DNA of 64,000 nucleotides from Corynebacterium hansenii (GTDB taxonomy: Bacteria; Actinomycetota; Actinomycetes; Mycobacteriales; Mycobacteriaceae): positions 1,178,001 through 1,242,000 of the forward strand of contig NZ_CP047211.1 of assembly GCF_030408795.1 (NCBI RefSeq), given 5' to 3'. Below are positions 8,633-16,781 of this stretch, piece after piece (position 1 is the stretch's first letter; every line of letters starts with the position of its first letter). The notes under the pieces are model-generated. The model was not told the DNA's origin, ran no database searches, and saw nothing but the letters and a program-made list of their open reading frames with translations. The position numbers were made by a program, and so were the translations under genes.

Positions 8633-9237
8633 CGGCCAGTGCCCCGTTCGTAGGTGAACAGCCTGATCCTGCGGTCGGGCCGGGCGTCGAATTCCCCTTC
8701 GTCGCGCCACCCGGCGCCGCGCAGGATCTTGTGGACCACGGTGTTCCGGTAGTCGGGTTCCACCGCGAGCTTTTCGCACTCCGGGTCGCTGCGCAGCATC
8801 GCCGGGCCGAGTTCGGCCATGAACCGGCCGAAGATGCCCCGCCCGGTCAGCTCCGGGCGCCCGATCGCGATGTGGTAGCCGAGGTCATGGGGGGATGCCC
8901 CGTACAGGACGCCGATTTCGTCCCGCATGGGGCGGTAGACCTCGAGGTACCCGACGTCGCGGTCCTCGTACCGGATGATCGCCGGCATCGAATAGGTGCC
9001 GTCGAGCCGCGCGCGTGCGTCCGCGCGCCACCGGTCGGGGCCCCAGTCCTGCTCCCAGGCGGCGACGAGGTGGGGCAGGGCCATCCACCCGGCGATCAGT
9101 TCGGGGTCCCCGGAGTCGGGGTCGACTGGCCGGAGCCCGAAGGGGGGCGGCATGTCGGGCAGCGGGGGGCGTTCGGCGAGCACGGCGTCGGCGGGGACTT
9201 CGCGGAGCCGGGGCAGGATTGCGGCGGGATCGTTCAC
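8629..9237 (-). CDS. Siderophore N-acyltransferase, GNAT family (MbtK/IucB-like)
   Basis: A 202-residue GNAT protein of the IucB/MbtK group (Acetyltransf_8). These enzymes acylate the side-chain amine or hydroxylamine of lysine or ornithine in hydroxamate siderophores. Recognisable parts are YHIAIGRPELTGRGIF (acyl-CoA binding) and AVEPDYRN followed by GAGW at the C-terminus. The start chosen is GTG at 9237, which overlaps the stop of the isochorismate synthase gene (GTGA). A longer upstream reading in the same frame runs antisense-like through that gene and was not used. Together with the NRPS/PKS genes it points to an N-acylated lysine or ornithine in the product, as in mycobactins. Confidence 0.85.
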   Translation of the reverse strand: MNDPAAILPRLREVPADAVLAERPPLPDMPPPFGLRPVDPDSGDPELIAGWMALPHLVAAWEQDWGPDRWRADARARLDGTYSMPAIIRYEDRDVGYLEVYRPMRDEIGVLYGASPHDLGYHIAIGRPELTGRGIFGRFMAELGPAMLRSDPECEKLAVEPDYRNTVVHKILRGAGWRDEGEFDARPDRRIRLFTYERGTGR

Positions 9238-10349
9238 TGCGCGGCACCCGAGGTCGCGGGTTCGCCGGTTGCGGAGGCGGCCGCCCATTCCGGGCCGAGC
9301 CGGAACACGTCGGTGACCGGGCCGAACTTGGCGGTCGTTTCGGCGGTTTCGTCGGCGGGGACGGAATCGGCGACTATGCCGCCGCCGGCATGCGCGGTCA
9401 CCCGCCGGCCGCGGAGCAGGGCACCGCGGATGGCGACCCTCCATTCGCCGTCCCCGTTGGCCCGGGACCATCCGACCGCCCCGGCGTAGAAGCCCCGGTC
9501 CGGCTCGTGCTTTCGCAGGTAGCGGAGCGCCTCGGCGGCGGGGTGCCCTCCGACGGCGGGCGTCGGGTGCAGCAGTTCCGCGAGCTCGAGGGAGGTGCAC
9601 GAGGGGTCCCTGAGGATGCCGGAGATCGGGGTGCCGAGGTGCCAGGTGTGCTCGGTCTTCATCAGCGAAGGGCGGTCCGGCACATGGAGTTCCAGGCACA
9701 GCGGCGACAGCGCGCGCTTGATCGCGTCGGTAACGACGGCGTGCTCGGCGCGGTCCTTCTGCGAGAGCATCAGCTCCGTGGCGCGGGCATGGTCCTTGAC
9801 GGGGTCCGCGCACCGGGGCGCCGTTCCGGCGAGGGGATGCGACGAGATGATGGACCCGCGCTTGCGGATGAGCAGTTCCGGGCTGGAACCGACCAAATGG
9901 GCCGCATCGGATTCGGGCCCGGAGGGCGTGAGCAGGGCGAGGTACGCGTTGCCGCCGCCCGCGGCGAACGCGTCCGCCAATGCGGCGGGATCGGGGCGGG
10001 ATTCGAGGTCGAGCACGAGGGCGCGCGACAGCACGAGCTTTTCCGCGTATCCGTCCCTGATCAGGTCCACGGCCTCGCGCACGCGCCGCGTGTGTTCGTT
10101 CCTGTCGGGGATTTCCCGCCATCCCGTCACCCGGGGCGGGACCCCCGGTCGGGGCGGTGGGGCGGCCCGGAATGTCTCGGGCGCGAAGAGTGCTGGTGCG
10201 TCGCCGTGATGGAACGGTAGCGCGCCGACGATCACCGGACCCCGGCGCCGGCGGAGGAGCCGGATCGCTTCATCGGTGCCGGACGGCACTTCGGCGATGC
10301 CTTCGGCGGCCACGCCGCGGCCCTGGGTTCGGAGGAGAAACGAGATCAT
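9234..10349 (-). CDS. Isochorismate synthase, EntC/DhbC type (siderophore locus copy)
   Basis: A 371-residue chorismate-utilising enzyme. It has LVGSSPELLIRKRG, PLAGTAPR, TWHLGTPISG and LHPTPAVGGHP, the pattern of EntC/DhbC/MenF isochorismate synthases. The general-base region is AEKLVLSRAL. It is shorter than bifunctional MbtI-type salicylate synthases (about 450 residues) and keeps the HPTPA segment typical of pure isochorismate synthases, so a separate lyase (for salicylate) or EntB/EntA (for dihydroxybenzoate) is expected elsewhere. The start at 10349 has a good site (aaaggaat) and a promoter overlapping an iron box. A second paralogue lies at 17631-18788. Confidence 0.87.
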   Translation of the reverse strand: MISFLLRTQGRGVAAEGIAEVPSGTDEAIRLLRRRRGPVIVGALPFHHGDAPALFAPETFRAAPPPRPGVPPRVTGWREIPDRNEHTRRVREAVDLIRDGYAEKLVLSRALVLDLESRPDPAALADAFAAGGGNAYLALLTPSGPESDAAHLVGSSPELLIRKRGSIISSHPLAGTAPRCADPVKDHARATELMLSQKDRAEHAVVTDAIKRALSPLCLELHVPDRPSLMKTEHTWHLGTPISGILRDPSCTSLELAELLHPTPAVGGHPAAEALRYLRKHEPDRGFYAGAVGWSRANGDGEWRVAIRGALLRGRRVTAHAGGGIVADSVPADETAETTAKFGPVTDVFRLGPEWAAASATGEPATSGAAQ

Positions 10350-10404
10350 CGGATTCCTTTGGGATCGGTTGCCGGATGGGGAGCGGACGGATCCGCACGA
10401 CAGG

Positions 10405-10436
10405 TAAGGCTAGCCTTAGGTCATATGGTTATTCAA
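10405..10436 (-). promoter_or_regulatory. Candidate DtxR iron box overlapping the siderophore operon promoter
   Basis: Positions 10405-10418 read TAAGGCTAGCCTTA, a perfect 14-base palindrome close to the DtxR/IdeR iron-box pattern (by hand, 13 of 19 positions fit the DtxR consensus). Read on the minus strand, TTGAAT (complement of 10431-10436) and TAGCCT (complement of 10407-10412) form a -35/-10 pair with an 18-base spacer, so the -10 lies inside the palindrome. Fe-bound DtxR would be expected to block transcription of the isochorismate synthase operon. The plus-strand sufC-like gene starts about 170 bases away and could share this control. Confidence 0.65.
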
Positions 10437-10586
10437 GTATTCGCGGGCGGCCGGACCTTTGCCCGTGGGGGTATGCGCGGGTGCGGCTTGGCGACGCTTC
10501 CCATGAGGTGCGCCTATCCTTAGGGCAGTAGCCCACGCTAATTCGCCCGCCCCGGCATCCGGGGCACGGAAGCAAGGAGGACCGGC

Positions 10587-11327
10587 ATGACCGGCAATCC
10601 CATTCTCGAACTCGAAGGCGTCGCCATCGCCGCGGGCGACGACGTCATTTGCCGCGACATCGACCTGACGGTCAACGAAGGGGAGAGGCACATCCTGATC
10701 GGCCCCAACGGCTCCGGGAAGTCGTCGCTCCTCTGCGGCCTCATGGGGGTGCGGCCGTTCCGCATCGTCGCCGGCACCGCGACGCTGCTGGGCCGCGACC
10801 TCGCCGACATGTCCATCGACGAACGGGCCCGCGCGGGAATCGGCATGGCCTTCCAGCGCCCGCCGAGCCTGACCGGCGTCACCGCCCGCCGGCTCGTCCA
10901 GACGCTCGACGAGCACGGCGTCGGGGCAGATGCCGAGGACCATCCCTTCATCGCGGACCTGGGCGTGGACCACCTGCTGGACCGCGAAGTCAACCGCGGG
11001 TTCTCCGGCGGCGAAGTCAAGCGGTGGGAGGTCGCCAAGCTCGGGGTCCAGGGCCCGTCGCTGTGCCTCTTCGACGAACCGGAATCCGGGGTCGACCTGG
11101 AGCAGGTCGGCATCGTCGCCGAGGTCATCGATGACCTCCTGTCGAAGCCCGACGCCGGGGGCCGGGACCGTGCGGCGATCATCATCACGCACACGGGCTT
11201 CATCCTCGACGGCGTCGAGGCGACTACCGCGCACCTGATGATCGACGGGCGCATCGTCGAGTCGGGCGACGCACACGAAATGTTCGAACGAATTCGCCGC
11301 GACGGCTACGCGCCGGCGCGCGCCTGA
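10587..11327 (+). CDS. sufC: SufC-like Fe-S assembly ATPase (orphan pair, SMS-like)
   Basis: A 246-residue ABC ATPase of the SufC family. Walker A is GPNGSGKS (39-46), the signature is FSGGEVKRWEVAKL (from 139), and Walker B is LCLFDEPESGVD (159-170). The SGGE-x-KR form and the DEPESGVD segment are typical of SufC, including the archaeal minimal systems. The gene is followed after 36 bases by a SufB/D-like gene, but no sufB+sufD pair, sufS, sufU or sufR is present, unlike the standard actinobacterial suf operon. It starts with a strong site (aaggagg). TATCCT at 10515-10520 is a possible -10. The setting beside a siderophore operon suggests a role in iron use. Confidence 0.85.
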   Translation: MTGNPILELEGVAIAAGDDVICRDIDLTVNEGERHILIGPNGSGKSSLLCGLMGVRPFRIVAGTATLLGRDLADMSIDERARAGIGMAFQRPPSLTGVTARRLVQTLDEHGVGADAEDHPFIADLGVDHLLDREVNRGFSGGEVKRWEVAKLGVQGPSLCLFDEPESGVDLEQVGIVAEVIDDLLSKPDAGGRDRAAIIITHTGFILDGVEATTAHLMIDGRIVESGDAHEMFERIRRDGYAPARA

Positions 11328-11363
11328 TCCGGCACCGCCGGAGCAACGAAAGGAATCGCGATC

Positions 11364-12494
11364 ATGAGCACCGATCTCAGCGCCAACAGGGTGCCGCTCG
11401 GCGCCGCCACGGCCACCCCCGAACTGCTCTCGCCGGTCGGCTGGGCGCCGGAGGAGACCCGTTCCAGCACGAGCATCATCGTGGACCACGCCCACGGGAC
11501 GCTCGACGTCAACGACGACGGCGTCGTCGTCATGCCCCTGTCCCGCGCCCTCGTGGAATACCCGTGGGTGCAGGACCTGATGTTCAGCCTGGTCTCCCCC
11601 GACGAGGACGAGGTGCTGCGGCGCGCGTTCGAGTCGACCCGGGAGCCGCTGGGCACGTTCACCTGGGTGCGCCCCGGCGCCACGGTGGACCTGCCGTCGC
11701 AGTCGTTCTGCGTGATGACGGTCCCGCAGGAGCGCCAGTTCATCCACGACGTCACCGTCATCGGGGAGGGGGCCGTCGTGGACATGGTGTCCGGCGCGGC
11801 CGTCGCCCCGGCGCTGACCCGCGGCCACCACGTGTCGCTGTCCGAGACGTTCATCGGCGACGGCGCGCAGGTCCGTTCCGTCGACGTCGACCGCTGGGGC
11901 TCGGACATGGACGTGACGTCCTATGCCCGCACCAAGATCGGCGAGAATGCGTCGGCCAGCAGCGTGTCCGTCGCGGTGTGGCCGCTGCGCCGCTGCCGCT
12001 CGGACTCCCGCACCGAGGTGGGCGCCGGTTCATCGTGCGTGAACCATTCGATCATCCTGGCCACGGGCGGGTCGGAGCGCGTCCTCGACACGGCCATCAC
12101 CCTCGCCGGCCCGGAGGCCCGAGCCGAGCAGGTGTCCCGCATGGTTTCCGACGGCGGCACGATCCGCAACCACAACGTCCTCCAGGCGACCAGCGGCGAC
12201 ACCCGCGGGTTCCTCGAGTGCGACGGCCTGATGCTGCGGGCCGGCGGCCGGGTCGAGTCCATTCCGGCGCTCGACGCCGGGGTGGCGCGGGCGCAGTTGT
12301 CCCACGAGGCGTCGGTCGGCATGATCGACGACGAGAAGATGGATTACCTCATGTCCACCGGCCTGACGGAGTCCGAGTCCCGCGACCTCATCGTCCAGGG
12401 GTTCCTGAACCTGGACGATGAACGGATCCCGTCGTCGATCCGGAAGACCGTCCAGGGGCTGGTCGAAGCCGCCCGCGGCGCCGAGAACATGTAG
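11364..12494 (+). CDS. SufB/SufD-family scaffold, single orphan copy (SmsB-like)
   Basis: A 376-residue SufBD-family protein. The core repeats form a beta-helix. Key residues of true SufB scaffolds are kept: Cys286 in LECDG (equivalent to the essential SufB cysteine in QCDSM) and His314-Glu315 in SHEASVG, followed by the C-terminal helix segment YLMSTGL...IVQGFL. It lacks the long N-terminal part of E. coli-type SufB (about 495 residues) and matches the length of archaeal two-component SufB proteins. With the upstream SufC it could form a SufB2C2 complex that assembles Fe-S clusters. I call it a functional-looking scaffold rather than a SufD because of the retained Cys. Confidence 0.78.
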   Translation: MSTDLSANRVPLGAATATPELLSPVGWAPEETRSSTSIIVDHAHGTLDVNDDGVVVMPLSRALVEYPWVQDLMFSLVSPDEDEVLRRAFESTREPLGTFTWVRPGATVDLPSQSFCVMTVPQERQFIHDVTVIGEGAVVDMVSGAAVAPALTRGHHVSLSETFIGDGAQVRSVDVDRWGSDMDVTSYARTKIGENASASSVSVAVWPLRRCRSDSRTEVGAGSSCVNHSIILATGGSERVLDTAITLAGPEARAEQVSRMVSDGGTIRNHNVLQATSGDTRGFLECDGLMLRAGGRVESIPALDAGVARAQLSHEASVGMIDDEKMDYLMSTGLTESESRDLIVQGFLNLDDERIPSSIRKTVQGLVEAARGAENM

Positions 12495-12516
12495 GCGCGC
12501 GGCGGGCGCCGGCCCG

Positions 12517-13245
12517 CTAGTCCTCGAGCAGCGCGATGAGCTGCTCGCGGACCACCCACCGGCGGCGCTGCGAACGTTCCGGGCCGGCGACGCCGTCGGA
12601 GACGCGGATGCACGCGGCCTCGATGTCGACGGTGCCCAGCTGCTTGCCGTCGGTGGTGGTGATGACGTGCCCGCCGTAGTACTCGTCGGGTTCGATGGCG
12701 TCGGCGGGGTGGCCCTGGCGGTCGAGCTCGTCGATGATCAGGTCCAGCACCGAGCGCTTCTGGCCGGCGCGGGGCAGGCCGGCCGCGAGCGCGTCGCGGG
12801 TGATCTCCAGGTGGCCGAGGTGCTGGGCGCACTCGTTGTAGACGTGCACCATCACGCCGCCGATCGTCGGCAGCCACCAGCGCTCCTTGTCGGTCGGGGG
12901 AGCGGCGGGCGGGTCCTGCGGGTCGGCGTCGCGGAGCTTCTCCAGCGCGGCGACGATGACCTCGCGCTGCGCGGCGTGGCGCTCCATCTCCTCGGCGACG
13001 GGGCCGGAGGCCGAGAACTCGTCGCTGCGGTCGCGGACGTCCTCGTTGCCCAGGCACACGTGGTCGAGCCAGTATCTGGCCGACCCGCCGACGTGGCGCA
13101 GCAGCACCAGCGGCGAGTTCACGCCGGGGATGTCCGGGCGGGCGTTCGCCTGCTCGTCGTCCATGCCGCCGACGATCGCGGCCATCGCGTCGAATGCCGT
13201 GAGAATGTGGGATTCCAGGGGGCGGGCGGGGTTCTGCGTGTTCAT
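12517..13245 (-). CDS. DinB/mycothiol-transferase family protein
   Basis: A 242-residue protein of the DinB/DUF664 fold, a four-helix metal-binding bundle. In actinobacteria the family includes mycothiol- or bacillithiol-dependent S-transferases and the mycothiol maleylpyruvate isomerase group. Metal-binding histidines are likely His51 (LRHVGG) and the pair in HVYNECAQHLGH. It is convergent with the SufB-like gene, 22 bases away. The specific substrate cannot be read from the sequence. Mycothiol dependence is inferred from the family and the actinobacterial host. Confidence 0.75.
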   Translation of the reverse strand: MNTQNPARPLESHILTAFDAMAAIVGGMDDEQANARPDIPGVNSPLVLLRHVGGSARYWLDHVCLGNEDVRDRSDEFSASGPVAEEMERHAAQREVIVAALEKLRDADPQDPPAAPPTDKERWWLPTIGGVMVHVYNECAQHLGHLEITRDALAAGLPRAGQKRSVLDLIIDELDRQGHPADAIEPDEYYGGHVITTTDGKQLGTVDIEAACIRVSDGVAGPERSQRRRWVVREQLIALLED

Positions 13246-13302
13246 GCACCCACCATAGCCGTGATCGATCTCACAGGGCAGGCTTTGCGACGCCGCCGGG
13301 CG

Positions 13303-14103
13303 TCACCGTTCGCCCTGCCCCGGCCCCGCATCGCCGCCCGCGGGACCGCCGGGGTTGATCAGGCCCGCGCGCATCATCGCGTCCTCGAAGGGGCCGTCGA
13401 CGACGACGGACGGCTTGCCGCCGGGGCCGTCCGGGCCGCGGACGTTCTGCACGAGCGGCCCGTCGCTGAATCCGCTTCCCGACGCCACCGACGACACCTC
13501 CGGGTCATGGATGTAATACAGCCCCCCGAACCCCGTCTCGTCGCCGAAGCGGTCCAGGAAATCGAAGAGCATGCCCACGCCCTTCAGCGAGTCCTCGTCG
13601 ATGAGCGGCACCCCGACCAGGGAACCCCGGCGCGGGGCGACGGCGAGCACGCCCTCGCCGACGGCGGGCACGCCGGCCCGCTCGGCGATCCGCGCCGGCA
13701 GCGACGGCAGCTGCGAGGAGACGAAGAAGTGGTCCCCCTCCAGCAGCCACATCGGCCCTCCGCCCTCGACGTCGACGGAGCTGAGGTCCGACGGCTCGAC
13801 TTCGGTGTTCTTCCGGGCGGCCGCGAAGAGCAGCTCCAGGTCGCGGCCCTCGAGGTGGGCGTCGGTCAGCGTGGTGACGTGGGTGGGGGAATCCCTGCAC
13901 ATCACCTCCACGAGCGGGCCGATGCGGCGGGAGTAGGAGAACGTGCCGTCGCGGGTCTCGTCGGCCATCCCGTCGAAAAGCCGGGACCGCAGGGAATGCA
14001 TCAGCTCGACGTCGTCCGAGGGGATCTCGTCGAGCCGATCCTCCGCCGCGGGGGCGGGTTCGGGGGTGTCCCGGGGACCGGTGTGGCTGCGTCGGCTGAA
14101 CAT
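13303..14103 (-). CDS. Conserved hypothetical protein (266 aa)
   Basis: I do not recognise a named domain. The protein is soluble-looking and acidic, with no signal peptide or membrane segment. The N-terminal 25 residues and the C-terminal 25 (GGPAGGDAGPGQG) are low-complexity. The middle has an ordered alpha/beta composition (for example FFVSSQLPSLPARI and GVPLIDEDSLKGVGML). On its strand TAGGTT lies six bases before the ATG, suggesting leaderless transcription. It is divergent from the cNMP/CBS protein gene with 89 bases between. Codon use and GC at third positions fit a real gene. Function unknown. Confidence 0.7.
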   Translation of the reverse strand: MFSRRSHTGPRDTPEPAPAAEDRLDEIPSDDVELMHSLRSRLFDGMADETRDGTFSYSRRIGPLVEVMCRDSPTHVTTLTDAHLEGRDLELLFAAARKNTEVEPSDLSSVDVEGGGPMWLLEGDHFFVSSQLPSLPARIAERAGVPAVGEGVLAVAPRRGSLVGVPLIDEDSLKGVGMLFDFLDRFGDETGFGGLYYIHDPEVSSVASGSGFSDGPLVQNVRGPDGPGGKPSVVVDGPFEDAMMRAGLINPGGPAGGDAGPGQGER

Positions 14104-14192
14104 GGGGCCAACCTAGCAGCGGTGTTCGATACTCTGGGGAAAATGCCGTCGTCCGGGCGGAAAACGCCCGGCGGGAGCCCCGGGAGGCCCCA

Positions 14193-16052
14193 ATGTCCGT
14201 CGAGCTCGACGAAATCCGCGAATTCCTGCGCCAGACCCCGCCGTTTTCGGAGCTGCCGGAGGACGAGCTCAACGCGCTTCCCCGTCGGCTGACCATGCGC
14301 TACGCGCGGCGCGGGCAGGAGATCATCGCGGCCGGGCGCAGCAGCGACGCGCTGTACGTGGTCCGCTCCGGCCTCGTCGACGTCTTCGACGCCTCCGGCA
14401 CGCTGCTCGACCGCCGCGACGACGGCGCCGCGATGGGCTACTCCACGATGCTGTCCCACGAGCCGTCGCTGTACACCATGACGGCGGTGGAGGACACCCT
14501 GCTGCTGGTGTTCCCGGAGGAGGTCTTCGACGACCTGATGGGCCGCTACCCCCAGGTCAGCCGCCACTTCGGCGGAGAGAACGCCCGCATCCGCGCGGTG
14601 GCCTCCGACCTGCGCAGCTCCGCGTCCTCCGATGCGCTGCGCACCCGCGTCGCCGACCTCATGGCCGGCCCGCCCGTGCACATCGGCTCCGGCGCCACCA
14701 TCGGCGACGGGGCGAAGCTGATGACCGAGCGCAACGTCTCCTCGCTGCTCATCATCGACGACGGCGACCTGACCGGCATCCTCACCGACCGCGATCTGCG
14801 GCGGCGGGTGCTCGCCGCCGGCCACGGCCCGGACATCGCCATCGCCGACGCGATGACGCCCAACCCCGTCACCGTGGACCCCTCCATGCTGGCGTTCGAG
14901 GCCATGCTGCTCATGGCGGAGCGCGGCTACCACCACCTGCCGGTGTCCGACGACTCCGGCGTGGTGGGCATGATCGTCATCGGCGACCTGTTGCGCACGC
15001 TGCACACCGACCCGGTGTACGCCACGGCGACCCTGGCTCGGAAGAAGACGGTCGCCGAGATCGCCGAGGTCGCCGCGAACTCCCGGCGGGTGGTCAGCCG
15101 CTTCGTCGACCGCGGCGTCTCCGCCGACGAGATCTCCCGCCTGCTCACCGTCACCGCCGACGCCGTCACCCGGCGCCTGCTGGACATGGCGGAGGACGAA
15201 TTCGGCGCCCCGCCGGTGCCGTACTCCTTCGTCGTGCTCGGTTCGCAGGGGCGCCGCGAGATGGGCATGGCGTCCGACCAGGACAACGCCCTGATCATCG
15301 ACGACTCCTACGACGAAGCCACCCACGGCGAGTACTTCCGGAACATCTCCGAGTTCGTCTGCGGCGCACTGGCGGAGTGCGGCTACCCGCTGTGCCCCGG
15401 CGACATGATGGCCTCCAACCCGGACTGGCGCATGAGCCTGTCGCGGTGGAAGACGGTGTTCCACCAGTGGATCACCCGGCCCGACCCGGATGCGCTGCTG
15501 CACGCGCAGACCTTCTTCGACATCCGCGGCATCCACGGCGAAGACGAGCTGGTCGAGGAGCTGCGCGCGACCTACGTGCCCATCGCGGAAGGCTCCAAGC
15601 GCCTGCATGCCCACCTGGCCAAGCTCGCCGCCCACAGGGAACCGCCGCTGGGCTTCTTCCGGGGCCTGGTGCTGGAAAAGGGCGGCAGCCACGAGAACAC
15701 CCTGGACATCAAGAAGGGCGGCCTGGCCACCGTCGTGCAGATGGCCCGGCTGTTCGCCGTCGCCTCCGGGCTGCCGCAAATCGGCACCCGCGAACGCCTC
15801 AACGCCGCCGTCGGCGCCGGCGCGGTCAGCCGGCAGGGAGCCGACGACCTGCGCGACGCCTTCGACTTCCTGGCCACCGTCCAGCTCGGCCACCAGCGCG
15901 CGGCCGTCAACGCGGGCGGCGAGCCGGACAACCACGTCAACCCGAAGGAGCTCTCCCGCCTCGAGCGCGAGCACCTGCGCGACGCCTTCGGCGTGATCCG
16001 CCGTCTCCAGCAGTCGCTGGCGACGAAGTACCCCATCAGTCAGATGTCGTGA
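14193..16052 (+). CDS. cNMP-binding / CBS / DUF294 nucleotidyltransferase signalling protein
   Basis: A 619-residue multi-domain protein. Residues 1-120 form a cyclic-nucleotide-binding beta-barrel (RRGQEIIAAG...LYVVRSGLVDVFD). Residues about 155-275 form a CBS pair (LLIIDDGDLTGILTDRDLR and HHLPVSDDSGVVGMI). From about 345 there is a DUF294 nucleotidyltransferase with the GSxGR and DxD elements (VLGSQGRREMGMASDQD), and the C-terminal DUF294 helical domain follows. In other bacteria this type is a putative sensor/uridylyltransferase-like regulator of unknown target. A DnaQ-like exonuclease gene follows after 13 bases, a pairing seen widely with DUF294 proteins. Confidence 0.88.
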   Translation: MSVELDEIREFLRQTPPFSELPEDELNALPRRLTMRYARRGQEIIAAGRSSDALYVVRSGLVDVFDASGTLLDRRDDGAAMGYSTMLSHEPSLYTMTAVEDTLLLVFPEEVFDDLMGRYPQVSRHFGGENARIRAVASDLRSSASSDALRTRVADLMAGPPVHIGSGATIGDGAKLMTERNVSSLLIIDDGDLTGILTDRDLRRRVLAAGHGPDIAIADAMTPNPVTVDPSMLAFEAMLLMAERGYHHLPVSDDSGVVGMIVIGDLLRTLHTDPVYATATLARKKTVAEIAEVAANSRRVVSRFVDRGVSADEISRLLTVTADAVTRRLLDMAEDEFGAPPVPYSFVVLGSQGRREMGMASDQDNALIIDDSYDEATHGEYFRNISEFVCGALAECGYPLCPGDMMASNPDWRMSLSRWKTVFHQWITRPDPDALLHAQTFFDIRGIHGEDELVEELRATYVPIAEGSKRLHAHLAKLAAHREPPLGFFRGLVLEKGGSHENTLDIKKGGLATVVQMARLFAVASGLPQIGTRERLNAAVGAGAVSRQGADDLRDAFDFLATVQLGHQRAAVNAGGEPDNHVNPKELSRLEREHLRDAFGVIRRLQQSLATKYPISQMS

Positions 16053-16065
16053 CGGGGCGGGCGAC

Positions 16066-16692
16066 ATGGGAATCTTCGATTCGATGCTCGGCGGTGGCCG
16101 TCGCAAGGCGACGGGCGCATTGGCCGAGTTCTACGCCGCACCCACCCGCGACGACCGCTGGCTGGCGGTCGACGTGGAGACCACGGGGTTGGACCCGAAC
16201 AAGGACCGCCTGCTGTCCATCGGCTGGGTGCCGGTCGACGGCGACGAGATCATCCTCGGCGGCGCCGGCCACGTCATCCTGCGCGGCGCGGAGGGGGAGG
16301 CGTCCGTCGGCGCGTCGGCCACGCTGCACGGGCTCACCGACGACGACGTCGCCGCGGGCGTTGAGCCGCGGGAAGCCATGGAAATGGTGCTCCGCGCGCT
16401 GGCGGGGCGGAAGCTGCTGGCGCACTTCGCCAAGCTGGAGACGGGGTTCCTGGACAGGGCCTGCCGCAAGCATTTCGGCGCGGGCCTCAAGGTCGACGTC
16501 GCCGACACCATGCAGCGCGAATACCTGAAATACCAGGCCGCGGACCGCGAACCCCGGCGCGACGAGCTGCGCCTGTGGACGTGCCGCGAACGCTACGGGC
16601 TGCCGCCGTACAAGGCCCACCACGCGCTCACCGACGCCCTGGCGGGGGCGGAGCTGTGGCTGGCGCAGAACGCCGCGGGCCTGCCGAGGTAG
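16066..16692 (+). CDS. DnaQ-like 3'-5' exonuclease (DEDDh family)
   Basis: A 208-residue exonuclease with the DEDDh motifs: DVETTGLD near residue 35, LLAHFAKLETGFLD (ExoII) near 120, and HHALTDALA (ExoIII, with the catalytic His and Asp) near 185. It lacks tau- or alpha-binding tails, so it is probably not the polymerase III proofreading subunit but an accessory exonuclease. It is cotranscribed with the DUF294 sensor gene. The N-terminus starts MGIFDSMLGG, and no better start is seen. Confidence 0.85.
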   Translation: MGIFDSMLGGGRRKATGALAEFYAAPTRDDRWLAVDVETTGLDPNKDRLLSIGWVPVDGDEIILGGAGHVILRGAEGEASVGASATLHGLTDDDVAAGVEPREAMEMVLRALAGRKLLAHFAKLETGFLDRACRKHFGAGLKVDVADTMQREYLKYQAADREPRRDELRLWTCRERYGLPPYKAHHALTDALAGAELWLAQNAAGLPR

Positions 16693-16781
16693 TCGCGGGG
16701 GAGCCGCGGGGAGGCGCGGGGGTGCCCGGGAAAGTGGGGCCGATCACGCCCGCGCGCGGGGCGCCATGTAACCTGTCCCGC

